DNA of 64,000 nucleotides from Sarcomyxa edulis (taxonomy: Eukaryota; Basidiomycota; Agaricomycetes; Agaricales; Mycenaceae), in NCBI GenBank assembly GCA_009761415.1, contig QUOL01000019.1, positions 434,001 through 498,000 of the forward strand, given 5' to 3'. The translations under genes and the position numbers were made by a program. The notes beneath the pieces were generated by a model. It worked only from the letters and a program-made list of their open reading frames with translations. It was not told the origin of the DNA and made no database searches. Shown here in pieces: positions 22,813-33,108 of this stretch. Position 1 is the stretch's first letter. Every line of letters begins with the position of its first letter.

Positions 22813-24275
22813 TCAGAGGTTGTGGTTCCGTTTGTAACGATTCAGAACTTCGGGTGCGTTCTTCAAGTGGTAGGCCGGTTCCCAAGTGTCAAATTGAGGC
22901 CCATAGTTGGCCCATCGGACCAGGTAGAGGAGTTTTTTCGATCTTTTGTCCCATCTGTGACCAACTATTTTCTCGACTTCCTCTTCTGGATCCTCAGGTT
23001 TTTCTTCCCTGGTCTCCGGCAGTACAGTACGTTCACCGAGATCTGGAGTCGTTTCTTCGTATTTCCTCAGGTGCTCTATGTTAAACACCGGCGAGCCGGG
23101 ATACTTGTTACTTAGCCGCAACCGAAATACCTTGGGATTGATCTTCTGGATAACTTCGAAAGGCCCAATCCACCGTTGCGTAAGTTTGACCCCTTCGCCT
23201 TTTGATTCCAACCACTCAAGTGTATGTGGGTTGACTAACACTTTGCTGCCTTCTCGGATTTCAGGTGAAGGACGTCGTCCCTTGTTGTAACCCTTCGCCT
23301 GACTCTCCTGAGCCTTTGCGATCGCCAGACGAGCGTCTTCTCGGTGCATTGCGACGGTTTCTAAGAATTCCCGAGAATCGTCCCTCAAGTTGTAGTCTCG
23401 CAGCGGCTGTCGATCCTTTGGAAATAGAAAGTCCAGAGGCTCCTTCGGATGGAAACCGTACAGTAGGAAATAGGGACTCATCCCTGTGGTCTGATGAATG
23501 GAGCTATTGTACGCAAACTCGAGGAGGTGAAGCCACTCTACCCACGAAGCTTTATTCTTCCCCACATATGCTCTAAGGACCGTTTCGAGGTATTTATTCA
23601 CGATCTCAGTCTGTCCGTCGTGTTGAGGATGGTGCGCCGATGACAGTGCCATCCGCGTCTTCAAGAATTTGGCCACTTCCTTCCAAAAGTCCGATGTCCA
23701 CCGTGGATCACGGTCCGTCACAATGCTATCCGGGAGGCCAAAACGACACGCTACATTCTTCACGAATAAACGGGCGAATTCCTCAGATTTCAAAGCCGTA
23801 GTCGTCGGAATAAATTGTGCATGCTTGGTGAGTCGGTCTACCACCACGTAAATGGCATTATATTCCCCTGACCAGGGCAGGTTAACTATGAAATCCATAG
23901 AGATCGATTCATATGGCCTCGAAGGGATCGGATTCGGTATGAGAAACCCGTACTTGTTGAAATTGGTCCACTTGATTTTCTGACAGACATCACAGGTCGA
24001 ACAAAAACGAACGATGTCTGCTTTCATACGTCTCCAATAAAACTTCCGGCTCAATTTCGTCCATAACTTTTCCGGCCCCGCGTGTGCAGTTGCAAAAGGA
24101 CTCTCGTGGGCTTCTCGGAGGAGTTGGTTTCTCTGGTTAGAAGGTACGCATAGTCGCGGCTGATAATCGGCGTCCCTGAAGTACATAAGTCCCTTCTCGT
24201 CTTTGAAGAATCGTCGTCCCGGGATCCACTCATCATCAGGGCCTATGGGGCTCTTCCATAAAGGAGCTAGCACGG
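22813..24275 (-). pseudogene. Outer element pol, 3' part: integrase and chromodomain
   Basis: In element direction the frame emerges from the inner insertion at 24275 and ends at 22813. It shows the end of the RNase H-integrase linker, an HHCC zinc finger (a HESPFATAH His pair, then CSTCDVC), and the DDE core with D in MDFIVNLP, D in VTDRDPRW and E in DGQTEIVN. A GPF/Y-like region and a C-terminal chromodomain follow, with KKLLYLVRWANYG and FDTWEP. Chromodomains target chromoviruses to marked chromatin. It is separated from the gag-RT part by 11.7 kb and has no start codon of its own; an ATG at 24351 lies inside the inner LTR. Confidence 0.9.
24272..24275. repeat. 4-bp target duplication ACGG of inner element, left copy
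   Basis: ACGG directly precedes the inner left LTR and directly follows the inner right LTR at 35957-35960. The outer pol frame is consistent with removing the insert plus one copy. Confidence 0.8.
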
Positions 24276-25265
24276 TGTGAGGATGCCAGCATCCCCAGCC
24301 AAGGAATTGACAACTATACAACAACCTACTCTTATGCGACTCCCCAGACATAGCTAACTACAGAGACACTGGTGGTATTACCACAAACGACTTACTTTTC
24401 GAATGACCGGACACTGAAAGACACCAAGTACCCGCTACTTGACGGTTCCTCCCCGAAAGCGGCCTCTTCATCCACTCACGAAACGCTAACCCGCCTTCGG
24501 TCACGTCTCAGAACGTTTTGGAATACCTGAAATCACACACGAACAACTTCTCCGAAGGAAATCTACCGCCAGAACCCAATTCCCTATCGTCGTTTCACCT
24601 GACCGAAGGCCCAATGTACTCGATCACCTCTCCGCAGCCCCCTAGATCCTTCGGACAGATCCCAAATCGTTTCAGCAGGCTCCCTTTCACCTCTAGAAGA
24701 CCTCATCGAGAGATACTTCACCGACAAAACATTGCCACCAGTCGACATACCGCCAACGTGATGCTTGCTGCCCTGAGCTGTTCTTCCTATCAAATCGGAC
24801 ATATTCCCTTTACATTGTGATCTCAATTCACACCTTTCCATGCATCTGGACGCCTCGTTAAGACCTCCGTCCACCCTGACCAAGTGGTGCTACGGAATAT
24901 TCTTCCCTCTGTGCTTATCACATGACACAGCACTTGTAAGCGAGGTATCGCCCGCTAACAAAGACACTACAGGTCTCCGCCTAGCAACCCACATCAAATT
25001 CACTCTTCTCGGACAACTTTGGCCGTCGCATCTTGGAAAAATCTATCGGAAGCTCCCCATCATCCTGCTCACTCGGACATGTTTCATCCCTTCACAAATT
25101 CACCTTGCAACGCTTTCAGAGAACACCTCAGGCCCTAACCTTTCACACTGAGCGAGGTTCGGACACATCTAAACCAATACCGGATCTGTTTCATCATTGG
25201 AGATCTCGGGGACCTTGGGATGGCACTCGGGGTGAAGAATTAGGCAAGGACAGGGAAGGAATTCA

Positions 25266-25273
25266 TATATAAA
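25266..25273 (+). promoter_or_regulatory. TATA box of inner LTR
   Basis: TATATAAA on the plus strand, repeated in the right LTR at 35199-35206. Its orientation agrees with the primer-binding site and polypurine tract, and marks the likely genomic-RNA promoter. Confidence 0.6.
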
Positions 25274-25489
25274 GTAGGATAGGACATGGAGAACGGTAGA
25301 TAGAACCAGTGTGGACGAGAACCAGAGGAACATACCCGAATCGACCAACTACCCAGTTACTCTCTATAGGAATTCTATCTCTTTCTCATACTTCTGAAAC
25401 CGAGACAAGGAACGATTACAGGAGTCGGTCAAAACAAGAGAAAAAGGACTTGATTCAGTCGGCAGTACCACTCCCGGAGCAAAGGAAGC

Positions 25490-25828
25490 TCTCCGAAATC
25501 AGTCCAGAGCTGTCCGAAACCCTCGAAGCTCTCCGAAATCAGTTCAGAGGTGTCCGAAACCTTCGATAGCTCTCCGAAGACGTTTTATAGCTATACGAAG
25601 CATCGGTCAGCTCACCAAAAGCTGTCCGAGGCCCTCGTAGGTTCTCCAAGATCGAACTTATAGCTGTCCGAAGCCCTCGATAGCTCTCCGAAGACGTTTT
25701 ATAAGCCGTCCGAAGCATCGATCAGCTCTCCGAAAGCTGTCCGAGGCCTTCGTAGGTTTTCCAAGAACGAACCTATAGCTGTCCGAAGCCTCTAAACGGC
25801 CTACCGAGAACGATCCTACAAGTCCGAA
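25490..25828. repeat. TCCGA-box array and 114-bp tandem duplication inside inner LTR
   Basis: Thirteen copies of TCCGA (mostly CTCCGAA or TGTCCGAA) lie within about 340 bp downstream of the TATA box. Part of the array is a degenerate tandem duplication with a 114-bp period (25564-25677 and 25678-25791). The same array is present in the right LTR. Confidence 0.85.
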
Positions 25829-26025
25829 GCTTACCTTACACCTCATCATCCCATACCCACCTCACCACCGTTTTACGAACACATTATCCAAACACAAGTC
25901 ACTGGGCATTAGGATTTCTCGCTACGTAAAATCCCCTCCGAGAAAACGTCACCTTACCCCCTAGAGGCGAACAACAGTTAGGAGTCTAGCCCATCTACTC
26001 CTAGCACCGCAGTCCTCATCACAAC

Positions 26026-26043
26026 TGGAGCCCACCGCGAGGG
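26026..26043 (+). other. Candidate primer-binding site of inner element
   Basis: TGGAGCCCACCGCGAGGG begins 2 nt after the left LTR; TGG pairs with the CCA end of a tRNA. The further match does not fit a standard acceptor/T-arm spacing perfectly, so the priming tRNA is not identified. Confidence 0.55.
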
Positions 26044-26376
26044 GGATTGAAAGCCTCTTCTTAGGCCTTCCAAATACCGCGATTATCCGTTAAAAATATC
26101 CATAAAACGACCTCTCCAAAGAAACTGCTTCGTTCACCGTTACCACCGTCAATAAATCACAGATGGGTCTCATCCCAGACGCTTCCTTCCAATCATAGAC
26201 ATCACGCATAAAAGGAACTACTTCTCTACCCTATCCACAGACATTACTTCCAACGACTATATTAAAACGAATATACGTCTCTCAGTCTCCGAAATTAAAA
26301 GAAACGGAATCGTGGATTATTTTCTTATAAAAATACATAGGAAACAAAAATATTACTTTCAATCCGAACTACTATC

Positions 26377-28111
26377 TTACGCGGTATCGGCCTCCTCCTC
26401 CTCAAAAATAAACCCGTACTGGTCCTCAACTTGCGATATTGCAGCGTCGATAACACCCGACAACTGATCACGGATGACCGGGGCGAGCTTACCGAAAACC
26501 TCGACACCAGCAGCGCCGTCAAGAATCCTGACCTTCAAGCCGTCAACCATTGACTTCCACTTTCCTCGGCGACCTGTGGCCTGTTGACCCTGGGAGACGG
26601 ACGGGGGATTGACCGAGGAAGGTCCAGATGGCTCGACAATACCCGTATCATCGAAACCTTCGAAATGACTCGCGAACTCTCGCTGAAGAACGGTCTTGCG
26701 GGTTTCCGGAATACGCATCTCACCAAAAGAAATTGGAATCTCGGACAAGGTATCACTGGGTGCCGACTCCGCAGCATGGTGACCACCAACGAGCTTGGGT
26801 ACTACGAATAAAGAAAGCAGTAAATTTAAGGGAAACGCGATTCCTGGAACAAAACGCACCACGTATTTTCAAAGACGCAGACTGGGATCCTTCGACAACA
26901 ACCGGTGAAGTCTCGCGAGCCTTTCCTTTCCCTTTACCTTTCGAAGGCATTTCTTGGCGCTCGCTGATAGTCGAAGGGCCAGGGAGACTGTTGGAAGTTT
27001 CGAAGACGGGAGCGGTTTTCTTTGGGGCAATAACGATTTCCCCCAGTTGAATCGCTTGGGAAAGGTCAAGGAGGCCTTCGCCCTCGTGTATATCACAGCC
27101 GATCCTTCGAGCAAAACACCGGTCGCAGGCGTGGCTACGATGCCCGTTGCAGGTCACGTTGTTCTTAATGCACGCGCTACAACGCCAGTCCTGTAAAGAA
27201 AGATATGGGGCTTAGAAAGAGTTAGAACAAAAGGGAGGAAACGTACTAGGTGACGGATGAAATAAGGCTGATGGGCCTTTAGGATACGACCTGCTCTCTT
27301 TGAAGAAATACCCGGGGGTTTCTTGATAGGAACTACGCGAATTTTGGAAGGACCTATAACTTCGACGCGAGGACGAACGATGTCGGTACTAAACTCCTCC
27401 CTTGTGCGCTTGACTCCGCGAGGATGCCTGACCCTCACTTCAGGAGACGATACGTCTCCCTCGGAACTCTCGGGGTTGACCGCGGAACCAATGGTTGCTG
27501 GGGGTGGATCTGTCGCGTGAACTGTGGCGACGCCGCTGGGACCGGAATCGGTATCATCGGCTGAAAAGAATAAATCGAAATCAGTCAAAGGAGGACGGGA
27601 AAGCGGGAACTGACTTACCAAGCTCATCGATCTCGTCCTCGGACAAGTTGGGAAACTCGGAAGTCCCCAGTATCTTTTCAAAGCTACCGTACCACGGAGC
27701 AGGAGTCTCTTCCTTAGCAGGAAGGAAGAGGGGAGTGCGACGAGCGGGGAGATTATATTCGAGCGCCTCTAAGAAAAAGTCGGGAATGACGACCAGCTGG
27801 CGAACAAAGCCAATGATATCGTCATCCAAGGCAGGGAAATCGTCGAAAGCTGGAGGAAACGGAGGCGTCCACCCAATGTGTAGGAAAGCCACACAAGCTG
27901 AGTGGAGCTCCTCGCGACTTCTCGCGGTAGCCGGACGGAGCGCCTCAATCAGACCATACTCGGCGCCTGAAATCCTCCGTGTCGACCTCATGGAGTCCGA
28001 AACCTGTGCTGGAACCTTGGTGGTAGGAAGGCCGCCGGATAGCGCGAGGTTGAAGGCCTCAGAGAACGTAAAATCGGGAGCGACTTGTGACGTAGACGAC
28101 GATAGAGGCAT
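26377..28111 (-). CDS. Zn2Cys6-like cysteine-cluster protein carried by inner element
   Basis: A spliced gene reading from 28111 to 26377. Exon 1 (28111-27619) is globular and ends LSEDEIDELG. Exon 2 (about 27560-27250) is Pro/Ser-rich and ends HQPYFIRHL. Exon 3 (27193-26880) holds six cysteines spaced C-x2-C-x6-C-x7-C-x2-C-x6-C (CSAC...C...CDRC...C), the spacing of fungal Zn(II)2Cys6 clusters, with RR in the second loop. A later exon ends EEEEADTA. Introns have GT...AG borders and the reading is colinear. Zn2Cys6 clusters usually bind CGG-type DNA triplets. Here the cluster is internal rather than N-terminal and I see no fungal transcription-factor middle domain, so DNA binding is only a possibility. 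It is antisense to the element that carries it. Confidence 0.6.
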
Positions 28112-28929
28112 GGGAATAGTCTTAGGAGGTAATGGGAGAGGTGATCGAGACGCGTTTGGTGCTGGAAAAATGGTGGGCAGAGGGCGATTGAGAATTGATC
28201 GATAAAGTTCGAAAGTGATTCCATACCTCGGCGATCTCGTTTCGGGTATCTCCAGGCACGTGTCGATCTAATCGCGCTTCGCATCTCGCGGTGGCACCAA
28301 ACAAAGGAGAGGCCGATGCCAAACACCCACTGGTAACCGAAGGATCGGACAGCCTAAAGGAGATCGGGCTCGATCACATCGAAAAAACGAAGAAAGTCGA
28401 GACCGGAGAACAACAATCATGGAGATAAAAATCGTCGGAGCAAGCATATCCAGGCGAACAAGCACGATTGAAAATGAAATAATGGAAGTCATCGAACATA
28501 AAAAGTTAAGGGTTAAACGGTACCCAGGAAGTCGATAAGAAGAACGAACGATTAAAGCAAGCACGAAACGGACAAGTTTGCGCCATGGGAGTCATAAACC
28601 CATAACGGATAGAGAGCGACGGCTCTCCTGTACACAGTGACGAAATACTGCGAAAAGACCACGGACGACAAACGATCGAAAGAAATTGGAAGAAAACGAC
28701 TATGCGGGGTTCGGAGACGGTAGATCTGGCTGGCCAGCGGATCTACTGACGCAGACCGAACCCAATTATGCGCTGATATGATAAAAGTATGCAACTCACG
28801 ACGTTTTACAGATTTACAAGGAGACCGAGACGCTGGGTCTCACACTATGCAAAATTATGAACGAATTATGCGCCTGTTATCAGGCATTTATTTTACAAGA
28901 GACAAGGAATCGGAAACTCATCGGACGGT
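28112..28929. other. Spacer between inner-element genes
   Basis: About 820 bp between the Zn2Cys6-like gene start and the next gene's stop. It should hold the Zn2Cys6-like gene's promoter; no clear TATA box and no convincing coding frame were seen. Confidence 0.4.
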
Positions 28930-29865
28930 CTACAGAATGGTAGTATCAGGTACCGCTCCAGCTCCTCGACGATTAGCCCTTGCCCCTCCGCGACCTCTCC
29001 CACGCGTCGCAGCGTTCCGAGGGTCTACCTGTCCGAAAGCTCCAGGGCCGAAATGAACTTGGTGGAGACCTCCGAGACGAGGATAGGGAACGTCTCCGTG
29101 AAGACGGACCTCTTCAAAGCCCTCTTTCACGGGAAACCTCGCGACGAAGGGGACAAGAGGATATTGAGGAGCAGGAAGAATAGGATTGGGAATGAAAGCC
29201 GCCCGCAATCTGAGTAGGTCGTTAACTTGCTGCTGCTTCATTTCGGGAAGCACGCCGTACACGTTGTACGCATCGGACGACTCAAATCCATCGAAATCCA
29301 GGGCAGTTCCGACGTATCCGACCTAGAAAAAGACGAAAAGAAATAAATCAACGAAGGATGAGAACCAAGAAATATGTAAAACGCGCCTGGGCAACCATCT
29401 CGCTCTTCACCGACGACAAAAGATACCCAACGTTCCTAACGTTGACCGCAACGTAGTCCCCCTCGAAACCAAAGTTCTTCAGAAAGAACTCGAGCATGGC
29501 GACGGTAGTGGTGGCTTGAGCGGGAATTGGAATGGTATCCCAAGAGCCTGATTTAATGGCCTCGGAGGCTCGGAGTTTCATAGCTTGATGCTGGACGGAC
29601 GATGTTGAAAGAGGAACGATGAAGGAAAAACAAGCGAGCCGCTTACTACGTAATTGACGATCCGGGTGAGGAGGGTCCTGACCCAGAGCCTTTCCTCGAG
29701 AGGAACGTCCGTCGGACACCTCCCATTTACGGAGAGATGAACGATGCCTAGGAGGCTACGAATTGACCGAGACCAGATGGTGGTCGGAGACCTCTCATTT
29801 TCGAGGTCGGGATCCTGGGGATTTTCGGGAAAGCGATTTGCAGACAAACGGAGAATAAAGGACAT
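28930..29865 (-). CDS. Inner-element family protein E (paralog array)
   Basis: Start at 29865, with three exons. Exon 1 has the divergent first block (RSIRSLLGIVHLSV) and ends LTRIVNY before a GTAGTAAG donor. Exon 2 begins HQAMKLRASEAIKSGSW, has IPIPAQ and then the second block ML-F-FLKNFGFEGDYVAVNV and LLSSVKSEM. Exon 3 begins VGYVGTALDFDGFES and ends in an Arg/Gly-rich RGRGRGGARANRRG tail, which is RGG-like and suggests RNA binding. The second intron appears to use a GC donor. No known domain was recognised. A TATA box lies 52 bp upstream of the ATG. Confidence 0.55.
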
Positions 29866-29916
29866 CGTTGATGGAACTTTACTGACTTAAGGATCAGAGC
29901 AAACGATTTGGGGAGG

Positions 29917-29924
29917 TTTATATA
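29917..29924 (-). promoter_or_regulatory. TATA box for gene E
   Basis: TATATAAA on the minus strand, 52 bp before the ATG at 29865. Confidence 0.5.
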
Positions 29925-29966
29925 TGCAGACTACAATAAGTGGCATATGATTCTGGGAGCGTTACT

Positions 29967-30685
29967 TTACTCCGTCGTTTCCTCCTCCGACCCTGGCCAG
30001 TCCTCCGCGTCGCTATATCCTGCACCTTCGGACTCCCCCTCGACTACGACAACGCGCTTAGGTACGACCCTTTCGAGGAGATCGAGACGGATCGATCTGG
30101 TCATCGCGCTTTCCAACGCGGCATCCCCGGGCTTCTCGTACTCTGGCCAATCGAAGGCATCTTCAGCCGACGCGTAAGCCGCCAGGGCGCGTATGCTAAG
30201 CTCGGTAAGAGCTCGGACGGCTTCGACCTCCCAATGAATGGGGCTTGCTGGCTGAATTCGGACAGCCCGACAAATCAAGCGCAAATGGCTAATCGTTCTA
30301 TTCATCTCGGACGGAATCACGTATAAACGCCTGTCCTGCTTGTTCAGCTCCTGCCACTGGCTGTGGAAATGGACCTGTTACCGATCAAGTGAAAACCCGT
30401 TAAACAATGAGATCGCTAAGGGTCGAGTTTAGACCAACGTACCGCGAGGAGCAACACGATTTGCGCATTGCAGTAGTAGGGAACCCTCTCGCGACCAGTT
30501 AAAGCTACGAAGTAGCCATCGGGCCCGAGTTCACGGAATATAAAATCGGCAACGAGGCCGACAGCGGGGCGCAGGAGGCACCTGAGATAGTGAATCATTC
30601 CGTCACGATCAAGGATATCGAACGTTGCTGCCTCTTGGGCAAGAGTGTTCAAAAGGACTTGGTGTAGGGGTTCCATAATTTTCAT
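29967..30685 (-). CDS. Inner-element family protein D (paralog array)
   Basis: Start at 30685. Exon 1 gives MKIMEPLHQVLLNTLAQEA and then the first family block YLRCLLRPAVGLVADFIF, ending at a GTACGT donor near 30441. Exon 2 begins VHFHSQWQELNKQDRRLY and continues with the family signature IPSE(MNR), then a helical stretch ending FDWPEYEKPG, and finishes with an acidic tail (DWPGSEEETTE). The [F/Y]LRxx[LI]RP[MA]V block and the IPSE...EYP order are shared with genes A-C. No known domain was recognised. Confidence 0.55.
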
Positions 30686-30725
30686 GGGCTCTGTGGTGAC
30701 CTGAACGGAGGAATTGATTCACCCT

Positions 30726-30732
30726 CTTTATA
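30726..30732 (-). promoter_or_regulatory. TATA box for gene D
   Basis: TATAAAG on the minus strand, about 41 bp before the ATG at 30685. Confidence 0.5.
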
Positions 30733-30770
30733 CTAAAAATATCGCGCTATTCAGCTATCGGACACCCCTT

Positions 30771-31366
30771 CTACTTGCCCGTACCCTCCCCTGCCAACCG
30801 TATCACGAACTCCGGAAATTCCACGGCAACTGCCTCTCGGTGCATTACAGGGACGATAGACCAAAGGAACTCCTTCGTTAAATCCTTCCTCTTCACAAGT
30901 ACATCTTCATCGTACCCGAGCTCAACTCCGTGATGGATAAGGAATAGCTGCACCATGCTTGCGAGGCGCAACGCTTCTGACGGAACCACGGCCTCGTCTC
31001 CTCGGCCAATTGCCGTCACCCTATCCCTAAACCGTAGAATGGCATCCTAGAAGACGTAAGGTTAACACTCCGAAGCTCACCGAGTGAACCACGGACGCCT
31101 ACCAAATGATCCAACACGATGCGGAACCAGCCTTTCGTCTCGCTCCATATGATCGGTTCAACGGTGTCTCTCGGGGAACTCGTTATAAGATAAGCCGCGT
31201 ACCCCCGCTCGACGATCTCCACCATAGGGCGGAGGCGGAATCGAAGGAAGTTTGTAAAGCCCTCGGTAGGAGCGAAATCCCCGGCAAGAACTTCGGGAGG
31301 ATGGGCATACGACAAAAACTCGTCTCGGAGAGCTTGAGTAAACGATGAACTAACGACATGCGACAT
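30771..31366 (-). CDS. Inner-element family protein C (paralog array)
   Basis: Start at 31366. Exon 1 gives MSHVVSSSFTQALRDEFLSY and the clearest first block, EGFTNFLRFRLRPMVEIVERGY, then FRIVLDHLV before a donor near 31104. Exon 2 begins DAILRFRDRVTAI and has the second signature VPSEALR, then HHGVELGYDED, and ends with EFPEFVIRLAGEG. It matches gene B in both blocks and in the terminal [EF][YF]PEF motif. Function unknown; probably a small helical protein of about 170 residues. Confidence 0.55.
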
Positions 31367-32428
31367 TTTGGCTGGAATAACGATGGCTATCCTGCGCCAG
31401 CTGGCGTTCTTTATACCTCATCGGACTTAGGACTGACGTCTCGGACCGATAAGAGGTGTCCGAACGGACTCCGTGCAGCCACTGTTAACCGTTGGATTTT
31501 CCGGACCGTGCCTTATCAGAAGCAGTAAAGACGCATGTTCTTCGGTATAGATGCTCACGGAACGATTGCGAATGCCACATGCAAAAGAACACGAGCTGGC
31601 CGCCACGTCGCGCCGCTACCCTGGGACCATCTTTTCGACTATTGTCGCAGGTCCTTGCCTCACCTGATACACTTCGCCGTGTCTCGTTCCTTCGCAAAGA
31701 TTTCGCAAGATCGCGGTCACATCACCCGCACACGTATTAACCCGCACAGTCTCAACTGCGCCGTAAGAACAACGACGATCAGGACGCAAGCCACCTCGAT
31801 CTAAACGGCCATGACTTCATGAAGCCACTGGCGCTTGACGGCTGTCGGCTTTGAGCGCTGTAGAAATGCAACTGCATCATCTTGAAGAAGAGAACAGCAT
31901 CTTGCGCCGGCCGAGTTATTGAACGGGACGAGAAGATCATCCTGACATCGCATATCGGCGAGGCTACGGAAGAACGAAATGATGACCAGGCCACTGAGCG
32001 ATATAGCGAAATTGTAAAGGAGAAAAGCTCTGAAAGCATTAATAACCTCTCTCCGTTCTCATCTCACTCGCCTCTCCTCTGAACTTTCCTCTCATCAAGA
32101 GCCGCTGACGGAGTTACGAACTGTCCGCGATTCAAATGTCTGCGCACAGCGGGTGGAATCATCGGACATCGGTACCCTTTATAAAGGAGGTTGGGAGGCT
32201 GCCCGAGATAGTTGTTGCCCTCCGGACTGACAGTGCATTCCATAAACTACAAGATCTCTGAACACGGCACGCGAAAGGAGTGTTTACCCATTAAAGTACC
32301 AACGACGACAAAAACCCCCTCGGTCACATCCAGGAAAGCTTCCCCGCTACGCGTGTGTTCTGAAATGCGAATTTCCGACTATTAGTATCCCTCTGAGGGG
32401 CCCAAAGAACGAGACCGACGGCGCCTGC
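31367..32428. other. Long spacer in inner element
   Basis: About 1.06 kb. It holds the gene C promoter, a cluster of CGG/CCGA-type motifs at about 31420-31475 (tcggac, tcggacc, gtccgaacgg) and a palindromic TTTATAAA near 32180 that could serve either strand. No convincing gene was found. Confidence 0.4.
31409..31415 (-). promoter_or_regulatory. TATA box for gene C
   Basis: TATAAAG on the minus strand, 43 bp before the ATG at 31366. Confidence 0.5.
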
Positions 32429-33013
32429 TTACCAGAACACCAGGTCCTCAAATTCGGGATACTCCTTTGCCCCGCCAGTCAATGAAGCGTTAACGTCGGC
32501 CTCATCTTTTAGTGACTGAAGCATTTCCCTCCTCTGACCGACGCTGCTGAGGGCCCAGTCCCCGTGAAATCCGACCTTGTCATAAACGATAAGACTGAAC
32601 TCCATCATACGGGATACCTCTGAAGGAATTTTAAATTCGGCGGCGTTGGCATCGGTCCTGGCCCGCTGACGGTATGCAACGATGAGTTCCTGCGCAGAAG
32701 GAATTTTTAGTATCTCTGCGTTGCCCCGCTGAAAAACGGTGGAAGCCCGTACAACGTTCTCGACGAAAAACCGCATAAGCCGCCTCGACAGCGTATACTG
32801 CCCGATAACGCTATCGGTGTCATCGGGAAATGCTGTCACCCTATGGGGAAGCGTCGCCTGGATGACACCGAACATCATACGAAGGCGTTTGCGGAAGAAT
32901 CCATCGAAGCCCTCGTGCGGATAGAAGACGGGTCGAATGAAGGACGGGACGTTCAGCGTCATGAAGTAGTCGCAGAGTCTCTCGCGAGCCATTTGCATAC
33001 TGCGGGCAGGCAT
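32429..33013 (-). CDS. Inner-element family protein B (paralog array)
   Basis: The first ATG is at 33013 (MPARSMQMARERLC). The frame is open slightly further upstream, but only with a GTG. It is an intronless version of the family: first block HEGFDGFFRKRLRMMFGVI, then the second block IPSEVSRMMEFSLIVYDKVGFHGDW and RREMLQSLKDEADV, ending EYPEFEDLVFW. The frame ends at a TAA that overlaps a possible GTAAGC donor, so a further exon cannot be excluded. It has both blocks in one frame and is the best anchor for aligning the other four. No known domain was recognised. Confidence 0.58.
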   Translation of the reverse strand: MPARSMQMARERLCDYFMTLNVPSFIRPVFYPHEGFDGFFRKRLRMMFGVIQATLPHRVTAFPDDTDSVIGQYTLSRRLMRFFVENVVRASTVFQRGNAEILKIPSAQELIVAYRQRARTDANAAEFKIPSEVSRMMEFSLIVYDKVGFHGDWALSSVGQRREMLQSLKDEADVNASLTGGAKEYPEFEDLVFW

Positions 33014-33042
33014 TTCGATTTTCAACACGAAAGGACTCGTCG

Positions 33043-33049
33043 TTTATAT
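33043..33049 (-). promoter_or_regulatory. TATA-like box for gene B
   Basis: ATATAAA on the minus strand, about 30 bp before the ATG at 33013. Confidence 0.4.
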
Positions 33050-33108
33050 GTATATGATGACTGCATGCCCTCGATCACCTCTCCGAACCCTTCCCTCTTC
33101 TTGCCGCC

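Larger units (their letters stand above)
24276..26023 (+). repeat. Inner element LTR, left copy (5' LTR)
   Basis: 1,748 bp, TG...CA ends, with a short inverted repeat GGATGCCAGCATCC at its start. It matches 34209-35956 except for at least two substitutions I can see (near 24308 and 25920). The short open frames inside both copies are non-coding coincidences. Confidence 0.94.

Noticed and set aside
24276..24351. ATG at 24351 as the start of an independent integrase gene
   Set aside because: It lies in the inner LTR and is a chance fusion to the cut pol frame.
25490..25828. TCCGA array as a CRISPR-like repeat
   Set aside because: Spacing is irregular, units are degenerate and the organism is eukaryotic; it is LTR-internal repeat sequence.
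24518..25849. Several 60-103 codon frames, repeated identically at 34451-35782
   Set aside because: They lie wholly inside the two inner LTRs, have no motif, and repeat only because the LTRs are copies.
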